The notes: generated by a model from the letters alone, not told the origin. DNA of 7,104 nucleotides from a bacterium (GCA_030019105.1 JASEGY010000183.1:1-7104); one strand, 5' to 3'; counted from the first letter of the stretch, positions 1 to 5,359 are shown. Translations and numbers: made by a program.

Positions 1-23
1 TGTTCTATTCTTCTAAAATTATT

Positions 24-47
24 TCTCCGTGCCTCCGTGTCTCCGTG
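24..47. repeat. three tandem 8-bp CTCCGTG units
   Basis: Three head-to-tail copies of an 8-mer (TCTCCGTG, CCTCCGTG, TCTCCGTG), followed by GTGAA. The copies differ only in the first base. From memory, similar CTCCGTG runs occur between genes in several environmental bacterial genomes; I cannot search to confirm that. No function can be assigned. Confidence 0.75.
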
Positions 48-72
48 GTGAATTTTCCGTTTGCACAAGTCG

Positions 73-189
73 AAAGATTTTGGGGTTGCCTTTTAGTTGT
101 AGGTTGTAGGTTAAGCAACACGCCGTGGGCATTCTACCCAACTTACAACCTACAACCTACAACTTACAACCTATTACCCCAAAATCTTT
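73..189. mobile_element. MITE-like hairpin element A, terminal inverted repeat AAAGATTTTGGGGT
   Basis: The ends are perfect 14-bp inverted repeats: AAAGATTTTGGGGT at 73-86 and its complement at 176-189. Inside them is a second inverted pair of 18 bp (95-112 with 147-164) made of heptamer units, so the whole element can fold into one long hairpin. A 5-bp direct repeat, AAGTC, flanks it at 67-71 and 196-200 and could be a target-site duplication, though five bases is weak evidence. The terminal sequence recurs at 5203-5212 and 5309-5325, which marks a family with at least two members here. It is too short to encode a transposase, so any movement would need help in trans. It could alternatively be a REP-type structural repeat. 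Confidence 0.65.
140..174. repeat. five heptamer repeats, consensus AACCTAC
   Basis: Five adjacent 7-bp units: AACTTAC, AACCTAC, AACCTAC, AACTTAC, AACCTAT. Their complement appears as about two and a half units at 96-112, so the array forms the arms of the hairpin inside element A. It resembles the heptanucleotide short tandem repeats known from cyanobacteria, but this likeness alone says nothing about the host. Confidence 0.8.
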
Positions 190-226
190 TTCATGAAGTC
201 TATAAGTGCCTATCCACCGGGGCGAT

Positions 227-259
227 AGAAACCAGGTTTCTTAAAGAAACCTGGTTTCT
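227..259. repeat. 33-bp perfect palindrome (AAACCAGGTTT / AAACCTGGTTT)
   Basis: A 16-bp arm (227-242) and its exact reverse complement (244-259) are separated by one base. Each arm is itself nearly self-complementary around AAACC-A-GGTTT, so single arms or the whole unit can fold. From memory, very similar GAAACC-GGTTTCTT palindromes are dispersed in filamentous cyanobacteria and other repeat-rich genomes. No run of T follows on either strand, so a classical terminator is not supported. Confidence 0.8.
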
Positions 260-297
260 GGTCACACGGGAGAAGTTTTGGGATAGGCTCTAAACAA

Positions 298-410
298 CCA
301 CCAGCTAAAGCAGGTGGGTTTGGGGGCTAAAGCCCCGTCAGCCTTCGGCGGCTGAAAGCCTCGGCGGCTGAAAGCAGGTGGGTTTAAATCAGTATCCGCC
401 ATCCGGCGGA
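298..410. repeat. GC-rich mosaic of hairpins and direct repeats
   Basis: Four hairpins lie in a row: CCACC/GGTGG (298-302 with 313-317, with inner GC/GC pairs), GGGGC/GCCCC (323-327 with 332-336), TCAGCC/GGCTGA (338-343 with 350-355) and TCCGCC/GGCGGA (395-400 with 405-410). They are interlaced with two perfect 15-bp direct repeats: TCGGCGGCTGAAAGC at 345-359 and 361-375, and AAAGCAGGTGGGTTT at 307-321 and 371-385. The pattern is that of palindromic repeats that have duplicated and recombined. If the operon is transcribed from further upstream, this would form a structured 5' leader ending about 20 bp before the first ribosome binding site. Confidence 0.7.
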
Positions 411-432
411 CTGAAAGTATTCCTATAAATAA

Positions 433-438
433 AGGAGG
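433..438 (+). promoter_or_regulatory. strong Shine-Dalgarno site of the first operon gene
   Basis: AGGAGG is a full match to the anti-Shine-Dalgarno core and lies six bases before the ATG at 445. It supports that start and suggests good translation initiation for the first gene of the operon. Confidence 0.85.
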
Positions 439-444
439 ATTAAT

Positions 445-1125
445 ATGGCTCAAGATCAAAAACGCCGTCAGAAGGCTCTCTTGAAGAAGAAGCAGAAGGC
501 TAAACAGCGTCAGAAGGCTAAACAAGGCTCTCACTCATTTACCGGGTTCTTCGGCGGGGGAGATGGTGGTTATTCTATTCGCAGGAATTACATCAAGAAC
601 GCCAGGAAATACCCTGTTTATGAATGTCTGATCAACTCGGATTGGCAAAGAGAAACAGAACACGGTCTGGTAAGAATTCTGCTCTCCAGAGAACAGCCCA
701 ATGGGAACATTGTCTTTGCCACTTACTTGGTAGATATCTACTGTTTAGGGCTTAAAAACACCTTTTATAATGCGGATTTCACTTTGAGTCGATATAAAAC
801 TGAACTCAAATCGCAGTTTTTTCCCGACTGCACCCCCATAGACTGTCATCCTCAACTGGCCAATAAAATCATTCTGGGCGCTATTGAATATGCCAGGAAA
901 TTGGGCTTTAAGCCAAACAAGGATTTCCAGGCAGCTAAGTATTTATTGGAGGAGACTTCTGAAGCCATGGAGGAGTTTGACGTTACCTTCGGTAAGGATG
1001 GTAAGCCTTTCTATATCGCCGGCCCACACGATAATCAACAGAAGATCATTCGAACCCTGATGGAAAGATTAGGACCGGGCAACTTTCATTACTTTGTACC
1101 TGTGCCGATGGAAGAAGGATATTGA
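445..1125 (+). CDS. conserved protein of unknown function with Lys/Arg-rich N-terminal tail
   Basis: A 226-residue protein opening a five-gene co-directional unit. Residues 1-27 are an extremely basic tail of K, R and Q, followed by a Gly-rich linker (about 36-42), and then a compact globular domain. The domain carries motifs that look conserved in a widespread uncharacterised family as I remember it: the YECLIN segment (59-64), LVRILLSR then FATYLVDIYCLGLK (75-104), a CH pair at 134-135, YIAGPHDN (190-197) and FHYFVPVP near the end (214-221). No signal peptide or membrane segment is seen, so it should be cytoplasmic. The tail would suit binding to nucleic acid or ribosomes, which is inference only. 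Four cysteines (61, 100, 129, 134) and two histidines (135, 215) might bind metal, but no standard motif is present. The ATG has an excellent ribosome binding site. I do not recognise a function. Confidence 0.85.
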   Translation: MAQDQKRRQKALLKKKQKAKQRQKAKQGSHSFTGFFGGGDGGYSIRRNYIKNARKYPVYECLINSDWQRETEHGLVRILLSREQPNGNIVFATYLVDIYCLGLKNTFYNADFTLSRYKTELKSQFFPDCTPIDCHPQLANKIILGAIEYARKLGFKPNKDFQAAKYLLEETSEAMEEFDVTFGKDGKPFYIAGPHDNQQKIIRTLMERLGPGNFHYFVPVPMEEGY

Positions 1126-1136
1126 AAAGAACTGAA

Positions 1137-1142
1137 GGGAGG
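1137..1142 (+). promoter_or_regulatory. Shine-Dalgarno site supporting a TTG start
   Basis: GGGAGG lies seven bases before the TTG at 1150. No ATG or GTG lies at this spacing. The next in-frame ATG is at 1183 and has no comparable purine-rich site, so this element decides the start of the second gene. Confidence 0.65.
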
Positions 1143-1149
1143 GAATATC

Positions 1150-1740
1150 TTGTCCAGGAGAAAAGAAGATTTAGGGTCAGTAATGGCTTTAGCATTCTCA
1201 GAGATATTAAGACGGATGAGCGTCGAGGAAAAGAAGATTTTCGCTCAGACGGTAGATTTGACTGAACTGGAAGAGTTGAAGATAGCAGATGTAGCTGCCG
1301 ATGAAAAGAGGAGGGTTGGTGATCCAAAGTTTTATGTGGGGACAACACCTGGTGGTGGGTTAAGTCTGGAATTACCTGTTGACAAAGTGGTGGAGTGTAT
1401 CGAAACCTTACCTGCTTTTCTATCAAGTACGCAGATCAAACTTCTTATTCTTGGAAATGGAGAGTGGATCGAGTTTTTCTGTTCAGAGAGCGATTTCCCG
1501 GACATATTAAGAAAACATACCCAGTCGATCATTGAGGCAGGTGTGATGATAGATTTTGATGCTTCAAACCTTGTTTCAGGAGGGGGGGGATGTATTTCTC
1601 TTGATTTAAAGAAACCTTCACCTGAGGTGACCAGGGAAATAGCCGGGAAATTTTTAGAAATATGTGGTTTTAAACACAGGTTCCGCAAAGACGAATTTTC
1701 CGCTGTAGTTTGGAAGGATATCCTGGAGGTAACAGAATGA
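1150..1740 (+). CDS. hypothetical protein, 196 aa, TTG start, function unknown
   Basis: A 196-residue protein beginning 24 bp after the first gene. The start is a TTG backed by a well-placed GGGAGG; the alternative ATG at 1183 would remove 11 residues. The N-terminal third (about 1-55) is charged and probably helical, with many E, K and L residues. A mixed region follows with GTTPGGGLSLELP (64-76), a hydrophobic strand KLLILGNGEW (97-106), and a Gly-rich SGGGGC turn (143-148). The C-terminal part is again helical. There is no signal peptide, transmembrane segment or catalytic motif that I can name. The Gly-rich turn is encoded over a run of eight G residues (1582-1589), a possible slippage site. 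The TGA stop overlaps the next ATG. Its place between two coupled unknown genes and a phosphoesterase suggests a shared role, but which role is unknown. Confidence 0.75.
   Translation: MSRRKEDLGSVMALAFSEILRRMSVEEKKIFAQTVDLTELEELKIADVAADEKRRVGDPKFYVGTTPGGGLSLELPVDKVVECIETLPAFLSSTQIKLLILGNGEWIEFFCSESDFPDILRKHTQSIIEAGVMIDFDASNLVSGGGGCISLDLKKPSPEVTREIAGKFLEICGFKHRFRKDEFSAVVWKDILEVTE
1582..1589. repeat. G8 homopolymer inside the second operon gene
   Basis: Eight consecutive G residues encode part of SGGGGC (codons around residues 144-147). Runs of G this long in coding DNA are prone to strand slippage, and a gain or loss of one base would cut off the last quarter of the protein and could disturb coupling to the next gene. 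As written the frame is intact. Confidence 0.85.
1725..1730 (+). promoter_or_regulatory. Shine-Dalgarno site of the third operon gene
   Basis: GGAGGT lies within the end of the second gene, six bases before the ATG at 1737. This fixes the start there rather than at the upstream in-frame TTG (1710). Confidence 0.75.
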
Positions 1741-1946
1741 AAAACGAAGTTAAGGCTGCTATTGCCTTTTTTCGCGTTATGATCGAACATACTCAAAAGG
1801 GATATGAACCTTCTCCGCCGCATATTCTTAAGCGGATGATCAGACCTCTTTGCAGCGAGCTGGCTAAAATTGAGCAAAGAGGAACCAAGAATGATGCCTG
1901 GGATTTCGTGGAAGGGTTGTCTGCGGAATGCAGAAGATTAAGATGA
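1737..1946 (+). CDS. small hypothetical protein, 69 aa, function unknown
   Basis: A 69-residue protein whose ATG overlaps the TGA of the gene before (ATGA at 1737-1740) and whose own TGA overlaps an ATG of the gene after (ATGA at 1943-1946). An in-frame TTG at 1710 would add nine residues but has no good ribosome binding site. The protein is charged and mostly helical in appearance, with a PSPPH segment in the middle (about residues 25-29), two cysteines and a basic C-terminus. It has no membrane segment. Its size, and its being wedged between two coupled genes, fit an accessory or partner subunit, but this is inference from position alone. I recognise no family. Confidence 0.7.
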   Translation: MKNEVKAAIAFFRVMIEHTQKGYEPSPPHILKRMIRPLCSELAKIEQRGTKNDAWDFVEGLSAECRRLR

Positions 1947-2683
1947 GATATTTACTGTTAGCTGACATCCATTCCAATTTAGAGGCCATTGAGGCTGTGC
2001 TGGCTGCTGTAGAGGGCGAGGAAATCGACAAATATTGCCTGCTGGGCGATATGGTCGGCTACGGGGCCAACCCTAATGAAGTGGTCAAGAGATTAAAGCT
2101 ACTTGTCCCTCAGGTTATGATTAGAGGAAACCATGAAAAGGTTGCCCTGGGTGTGGAAGATGGCAGCAATCTTAATGACTATGCCCGTGAAGCAGCCTAT
2201 TGGACGAGAAGCGCTTTAACCCCCGAAAGCAGGATCTATTTGGCCGGCGCCGCGAAAGGTCCCTTAGTAGTAGATGGCCTCTTTGAAATTGTCCACGGGG
2301 CAGTACAGGATGAAGATATTTACCTGGACTACTTATCTGACGCGAGGGTAAGCTTTGCCTATATGCGCACCCCGCTTTGCTTTTTTGCTCACACCCACGT
2401 GCCGGTTATCTTCTTAGAAGAGGATGGGCAGATAAGCCATTACCATCTTCAAGAGAGTGAAGTCCATTACCCATTACAATCGGGCGACAGTCATCTTATT
2501 AACCCTGGTTCGGTGGGGCAATCCAGAGACAAAGACCCGCGGGCGGCCTTTGGTGTTTATGACAGCTCTGCCGGCATGGTTACCGTAAAACGGGTAGAAT
2601 ACGACCTGGCCGCTGCTCAGGCCAAGATACTTGAGACGGAGCTTCCTCCATACTTAGCCTTTAGGCTGAGCTATGGAAGGTAG
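1943..2683 (+). CDS. calcineurin-like metallophosphoesterase (YfcE/MJ0936-type)
   Basis: A 246-residue cytoplasmic metallophosphoesterase. The two-metal site motifs appear in order: D8-x-H10 in LADIHSN, GD at 35-36 in LLGDMVGYG, GNHE at 62-65, H118 in IVHGA, and H150-x-H152 in FFAHTHVP, followed by the typical NPGSVGQSRD (187-196). This family hydrolyses phosphomono- or phosphodiesters using Mn or similar divalent metals; the physiological substrate cannot be read from sequence. One small deviation is Ala in place of the usual Gly before HTH. I chose the ATG at 1943 because it gives the MRYLLLADIH opening typical of the family and an ATGA overlap with the preceding stop. An ATG at 1928 would add five residues (MQKIK) and is possible, with a weak GAAGGG upstream. 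The 3' end overlaps the next gene by 11 bp. The length is normal for the family. Confidence 0.93.
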   Translation: MRYLLLADIHSNLEAIEAVLAAVEGEEIDKYCLLGDMVGYGANPNEVVKRLKLLVPQVMIRGNHEKVALGVEDGSNLNDYAREAAYWTRSALTPESRIYLAGAAKGPLVVDGLFEIVHGAVQDEDIYLDYLSDARVSFAYMRTPLCFFAHTHVPVIFLEEDGQISHYHLQESEVHYPLQSGDSHLINPGSVGQSRDKDPRAAFGVYDSSAGMVTVKRVEYDLAAAQAKILETELPPYLAFRLSYGR

Positions 2684-4436
2684 ATTGACGGAAATGGAAA
2701 AAACCGGTATGACCAATTTACCGCGATATATTCTTGTTTTCCTGCTTTTACTCTCCACGGAAGGTTTTTCCAAACCTGCTTCTACTTCCATTGAACCGGC
2801 TTTTCAGGATATATTTGGTCTGGAAAAAGGCGATGAATTCCTAAGGTCTACCATCAGGATAGTCCAGGAAGAAAAAGACGAAAAGGCCATCCTGGTCCGT
2901 TTATCTGAATCACTGGGACAAGAGAGACTTGTCCGCCTGCTGGCTGCTCTGGATCAATCCTTAGATAAGAAAAGGGCTTTTAACCGGGTAATCGAAGGAC
3001 ATGGCGGAAAAGAAGATTATCGTCTCCAGGAGGTGCTTGAACTCCTCCGGACCTCAAAGGAAAAGTCCCTCTCAGTTCAAGATCGGAACTACGATGAATT
3101 GAAGGCCCGCATAGAAAGGGAAGGCCAATATCCCTCCTGGGCAAGGCCGCTGCTATGGTTGTTGGTCTTTCTTCTCCTTGTGATCCTTAGCGCAGCGATC
3201 CTTGTCAGGATAGGTATTGCCGGCCGGCCCCCTGACAATGAAATAGCCTTCACTGCCCGCACATTACCAACTTTTCTGATAGTGGGGTTTAATACAGCCG
3301 CTGAGAGACTTAATCTTCCTGCTGTAAAAAAAGCAATCCCCGTTGTGGTAGGGAAGGTCAAGGCCGTTATTTCCCTGATAACAGGAAAGGTAACTGCTTC
3401 GGTAAAAGAGACCGTTTCTACCGTCAGAAACTATGCCAAAGAGCATATTATTAAGGTTTTGCTGGTTGCTTTAGGATGCTGGGTACTCCTTGCCCCCTTG
3501 TTAGGGCTTTTTTCCTATTTGGGGCATGGTCAAACTAAGTGGAGAAAAGCTGAAGCGGCCTACGTTCGGAAAGATTATGACTATGCAAAGAAAGAATATC
3601 TGAAGGCCACCGTTAAAGCCAATGATCTCCTTAAGCCCCAGTTGATTGAGACTTACCATAAATTAGGTCAGATAGCCCTTCAAGAAGAAGACTGGAATGA
3701 GGCCTTTGAATTTTATACCCGGGCCATTTCGGTCAGTGGGACTGCTCCGGCCGGCGTGTTTTTCCTCTGTCAGGCATACGAAAGCAGGGCTGAAAAGTTT
3801 ATTCAAGAATTTAACTATCCCAGGGCCGTAATATTTTACAAAAAGGGCCTGGAAAAACTGAAAGAGATGGATCAGGCTGACCAGGAAGTAATTGAACGGA
3901 GATTAAGGTTTCGTCTTGGTCTGGCCTCGGTTTATGAGCATATCGACGTGAATATGGCCGAGAGAGAATACCGGGACATCCTGGCTGCTTTAGAATCAAC
4001 AGAATCATCGTCTCTCAAACCATCAGATGAATTATCAGATACTAAACCGGTTTCACTAAAACCGGAAACCAACCATAAGCATGGATATGTATATTTCAGA
4101 TTAGGGAATCTTTACCTGAAAGAAGAAAAATGGGGAGAAGCAGTTACTAACTATGACCGGGCGATTAACTCAGGCTGCCGGCTGCTTCCTCTATATAATA
4201 AATTGGCTGCAGCTTATAAAGGTTTAGGAGATTTGGAAGAGACTAAATTTTATTTTCAAGATATCTTATTCAGGAGCGGGATAGCCGGTAGCTCTACGGA
4301 AATGGGCTCGGTTCTTAAATGGTATGATCTGGGGATAAAACGGCTGAGTGAATCAGGATTCGATAAATCCGATCTGTCCGGATTAGATGATCTCAATCAG
4401 ACCAGAACAGTATTTCTGGAGAAATACCGGCCTTGA
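2673..4436 (+). CDS. membrane-anchored TPR-repeat protein
   Basis: A 587-residue protein. A signal-like hydrophobic stretch (about 19-34) precedes a helical charged domain (about 42-155). Two clear transmembrane helices follow (about 159-181 and 258-284), with an amphipathic segment of Val, Lys and Ser between them (about 217-256). The C-terminal half (about 288-535) holds some five or six TPR-like units, recognisable in WRKAEAAYVRKDYDYAKKEY, KLGQIALQEEDWNEAFEFYT, QEFNYPRAVIFYKKGL, RLGNLYLKEEKWGEAVTNYD and KLAAAYKGLGDLEETKFYF. TPRs bind partner proteins, so this is probably a membrane scaffold. A Ser/Lys/Thr-rich linker (about 441-468) splits the TPR block. The start overlaps the phosphoesterase gene by 11 bp; ATGs at 2694 and 2709 are alternatives, and 2709 would give a more classical signal sequence. 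The topology and the side of the membrane carrying the TPRs are not settled by the sequence. The partner is unknown; the coupled phosphoesterase is a natural candidate. Confidence 0.88.
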   Translation: MEGRLTEMEKTGMTNLPRYILVFLLLLSTEGFSKPASTSIEPAFQDIFGLEKGDEFLRSTIRIVQEEKDEKAILVRLSESLGQERLVRLLAALDQSLDKKRAFNRVIEGHGGKEDYRLQEVLELLRTSKEKSLSVQDRNYDELKARIEREGQYPSWARPLLWLLVFLLLVILSAAILVRIGIAGRPPDNEIAFTARTLPTFLIVGFNTAAERLNLPAVKKAIPVVVGKVKAVISLITGKVTASVKETVSTVRNYAKEHIIKVLLVALGCWVLLAPLLGLFSYLGHGQTKWRKAEAAYVRKDYDYAKKEYLKATVKANDLLKPQLIETYHKLGQIALQEEDWNEAFEFYTRAISVSGTAPAGVFFLCQAYESRAEKFIQEFNYPRAVIFYKKGLEKLKEMDQADQEVIERRLRFRLGLASVYEHIDVNMAEREYRDILAALESTESSSLKPSDELSDTKPVSLKPETNHKHGYVYFRLGNLYLKEEKWGEAVTNYDRAINSGCRLLPLYNKLAAAYKGLGDLEETKFYFQDILFRSGIAGSSTEMGSVLKWYDLGIKRLSESGFDKSDLSGLDDLNQTRTVFLEKYRP

Positions 4437-4451
4437 TCATCGTTTGGGCCA
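4437..4451. repeat. left copy of a 15-bp direct repeat bracketing the hypF remnant
   Basis: TCATCGTTTGGGCCA starts immediately after the stop codon of the TPR gene and matches TCATCGTTTCGGCCA at 5168-5182 in 14 of 15 positions. The two copies bracket the repeat cluster and hypF fragment. A match this good may arise about once by chance in a window of this size, so only its placement makes it notable. Confidence 0.5.
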
Positions 4452-4461
4452 TTTTGGTAGG

Positions 4462-4477
4462 GTGGGCACTGCCCCAC
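4462..4477. repeat. short palindrome GTGGG/CCCAC
   Basis: GTGGG (4462-4466) and CCCAC (4473-4477) can form a five-pair hairpin with a six-base loop, about 25 bases after the TPR stop codon. No run of T follows, so I do not call it an intrinsic terminator. The GGTGGGCACTGCCC core resembles dispersed palindromes I remember from repeat-rich genomes. Confidence 0.5.
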
Positions 4478-4556
4478 TGCCATCGAGTTAGCGGTAATCT
4501 GTTGCTATGGCGCGGCTTAGTCGATAACCTTGTCCCGTAGAGACACTTGAAAATAG

Positions 4557-4576
4557 CCCAGCGATTTATCGCTGGG
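4557..4576. repeat. 8-bp hairpin CCCAGCGA/TCGCTGGG
   Basis: A perfect eight-base stem (4557-4564 with 4569-4576) and a four-base loop TTTA. It lies in the second repeat cluster between GTCCCGTAGAGAC (4532-4544) and the GTCCTGTAGGGAC hairpin that follows. It is not followed by a T run. It is probably the central hairpin of a compound repeat element. Confidence 0.65.
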
Positions 4577-4599
4577 AAACGATGCCAAAGTAGAGTCAT

Positions 4600-4658
4600 A
4601 GTCCTGTAGGGACGGCTGAACCGAAGCCCTGCTTTTTTCAGTCGTCCCTGGTGGGACT
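4600..4658. repeat. imperfect inverted repeat abutting the hypF fragment
   Basis: The left arm 4600-4620 (contains GTAGGGACGGCTGAA) pairs with the right arm 4637-4658 (contains TTCAGTCGTCCCT) across a 16-base loop that includes six T residues. The right arm overlaps the first HypF-like residues (SSLVGL), so the break point of hypF lies within or at the edge of this palindrome. Confidence 0.65.
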
Positions 4659-5151
4659 GCGCCGGCAAGCCGCCTTCGAAGGCCAGGCAGCGATGATGCT
4701 GGAGTACGCAGTGGATGAAGCGGTGAGAGAGGCATATCCCTTGCCAATAAACAATGACTCAGTGAGCCAGGCCCAATCCTCAATTTCAGGAGACCAGACC
4801 CAACAGGGGGGACTTCATGCCGGGAATCGGGGACCGATTACTTTGGACTGGGAGCCGCTGCTGGAGGCGCTCCTGGCTGATTTGCGGCAAGGGATGCCGG
4901 TAGGGACAATAGCGGCCCGGTTTCACAATGCGTTAGTGGAGGGAATGGTGGCCGTGGCCCGGGCAGTGGGAGCAGAGCGAGCCGCCTTAAGTGGAGGCTG
5001 CTTCCAGAACCGCATCCTCCTGGAACGAGCTTTCCGCCGCCTGAGTGAAGCCGGCCTGCGGGTTTACCTTCACCAGCGTATTCCCCCTAACGACGGCGGT
5101 ATCGCCCTGGGGCAGGCAGCAGTCGCAAAACAGAAGATAGAGGACAGATAA
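4642..5151 (+). pseudogene. hypF: 3' remnant of hypF (carbamoyltransferase HypF, C-terminal part)
   Basis: Full HypF is about 750 residues and makes the cyanide ligands of [NiFe]-hydrogenases from carbamoyl phosphate, passing the group to HypE. Only the last 170 or so residues are here. Counting from the GTG at 4651, landmarks are AAFEGQAAM (7-15), LDWEPLLEALLADLR (65-79), IAARFHNALVE (87-97), ALSGGCFQNRILLER (112-126) and PPNDGGIALGQ (145-155). The Asp of NDGG is one metal ligand of the Kae1-like domain; the acylphosphatase, zinc-finger and YrdC-like domains and the metal-binding histidines are absent, so it cannot act as HypF. Similarity extends in frame a little upstream of the GTG (SSLVGL) and then ends in a palindromic repeat. 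There is no internal stop or frameshift, suggesting recent truncation. The two 60-base stretches I counted are 62-67% GC, well above the kinase gene (32-47%). A short linker (about 33-60) looks unconserved. Confidence 0.88.
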
Positions 5152-5167
5152 AGAATAAGGGCATTGT

Positions 5168-5182
5168 TCATCGTTTCGGCCA
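5168..5182. repeat. right copy of the 15-bp direct repeat bracketing the hypF remnant
   Basis: TCATCGTTTCGGCCA, differing at one position from the copy at 4437-4451. It lies between the end of the hypF remnant and the left end of hairpin element B, overlapping the latter's possible target duplication by two bases. Confidence 0.5.
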
Positions 5183-5338
5183 CTATAGCTCTTAAGATAA
5201 ATATTTTGGGGTAAGCGAATTTAAGATAGGCTATGTAGCTTTTGGAGTTAATCCTTTAGGATTTCATTGGTTATGAAAGGCTAAAGCCTGAACTCCAAAG
5301 GATAGCCAACCCCAAAATCTTTTTCTTAAACACTATAG
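5181..5338. mobile_element. MITE-like hairpin element B, same family as element A
   Basis: The ends form a 30-bp imperfect inverted repeat (5183-5212 with 5309-5338, 25 of 30 pairs) ending in ATTTTGGGGT. Inner pairs continue the fold: GGCTAT (5229-5234) with ATAGCC (5302-5307), TTTGGAGTT (5241-5249) with AACTCCAAA (5291-5299), and TTTCAT (5261-5266) with ATGAAA (5273-5278). Almost the whole element is thus one long imperfect palindrome. CACTATAG occurs as a direct repeat at both edges (5181-5188 and 5331-5338) and may be an 8-bp target duplication, though CTATAG is itself palindromic, so it may simply be the tip of the terminal repeat. The right end shares the motif CTTTTT plus CCCCAAAAT with the right end of element A. 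It encodes no protein. Confidence 0.7.
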
Positions 5339-5348
5339 TTACGATACC

Positions 5349-5353
5349 AGGAG
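5349..5353 (+). promoter_or_regulatory. Shine-Dalgarno site of the sensor kinase gene
   Basis: AGGAG lies six bases before the ATG at 5360 and only 10 bases after the end of hairpin element B. The promoter of the kinase must therefore lie within or upstream of that element. Confidence 0.8.
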
Positions 5354-5359
5354 TTAAAT

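Larger units (their letters stand above)
1..444. other. gene-free, repeat-packed region upstream of the operon
   Basis: I find no credible gene here. The open frames on either strand run through repeats, lack ribosome binding sites and give compositionally odd peptides rich in repeat-encoded residues. The stretch is a patchwork of at least four unrelated repeat types, listed separately: a short tandem array, a hairpin element with terminal inverted repeats, a perfect palindrome, and a GC-rich hairpin mosaic. The operon promoter should lie within it or further upstream, but I could not assign -35 and -10 boxes with confidence. An AT-rich stretch (TATAAAT, 424-430) sits too close to the ribosome binding site to act as a normal -10 box for a leader of usual length. 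Confidence 0.7.

Noticed and set aside
140..174. CRISPR-like tandem repeats
   Set aside because: The units are 7 bp with no spacers between them, and no cas gene is present. This is a short tandem repeat within a hairpin element.
45..293. 82-residue open frame on the plus strand
   Set aside because: It runs through the hairpin element, heptamer repeats and the perfect palindrome, has no ribosome binding site, and its sequence merely translates the repeats.
424..430. TATAAAT as the -10 box of the operon
   Set aside because: It is only a few bases before the Shine-Dalgarno site and no -35 box at the right spacing is convincing. It may be just the AT-rich spacer before the ribosome binding site.
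1332..1877. 181-residue open frame on the minus strand
   Set aside because: It lies antisense to the better supported 196-aa and 69-aa genes, which have ribosome binding sites and ATGA coupling. The antisense product is rich in Ser, Arg and Pro, as expected from a shadow frame.
4462..4477. intrinsic terminator after the TPR gene
   Set aside because: The hairpin is short and is followed by CTGCCATCG rather than a run of T. The only T-rich tract nearby (4633-4638) is inside the loop of another inverted repeat.
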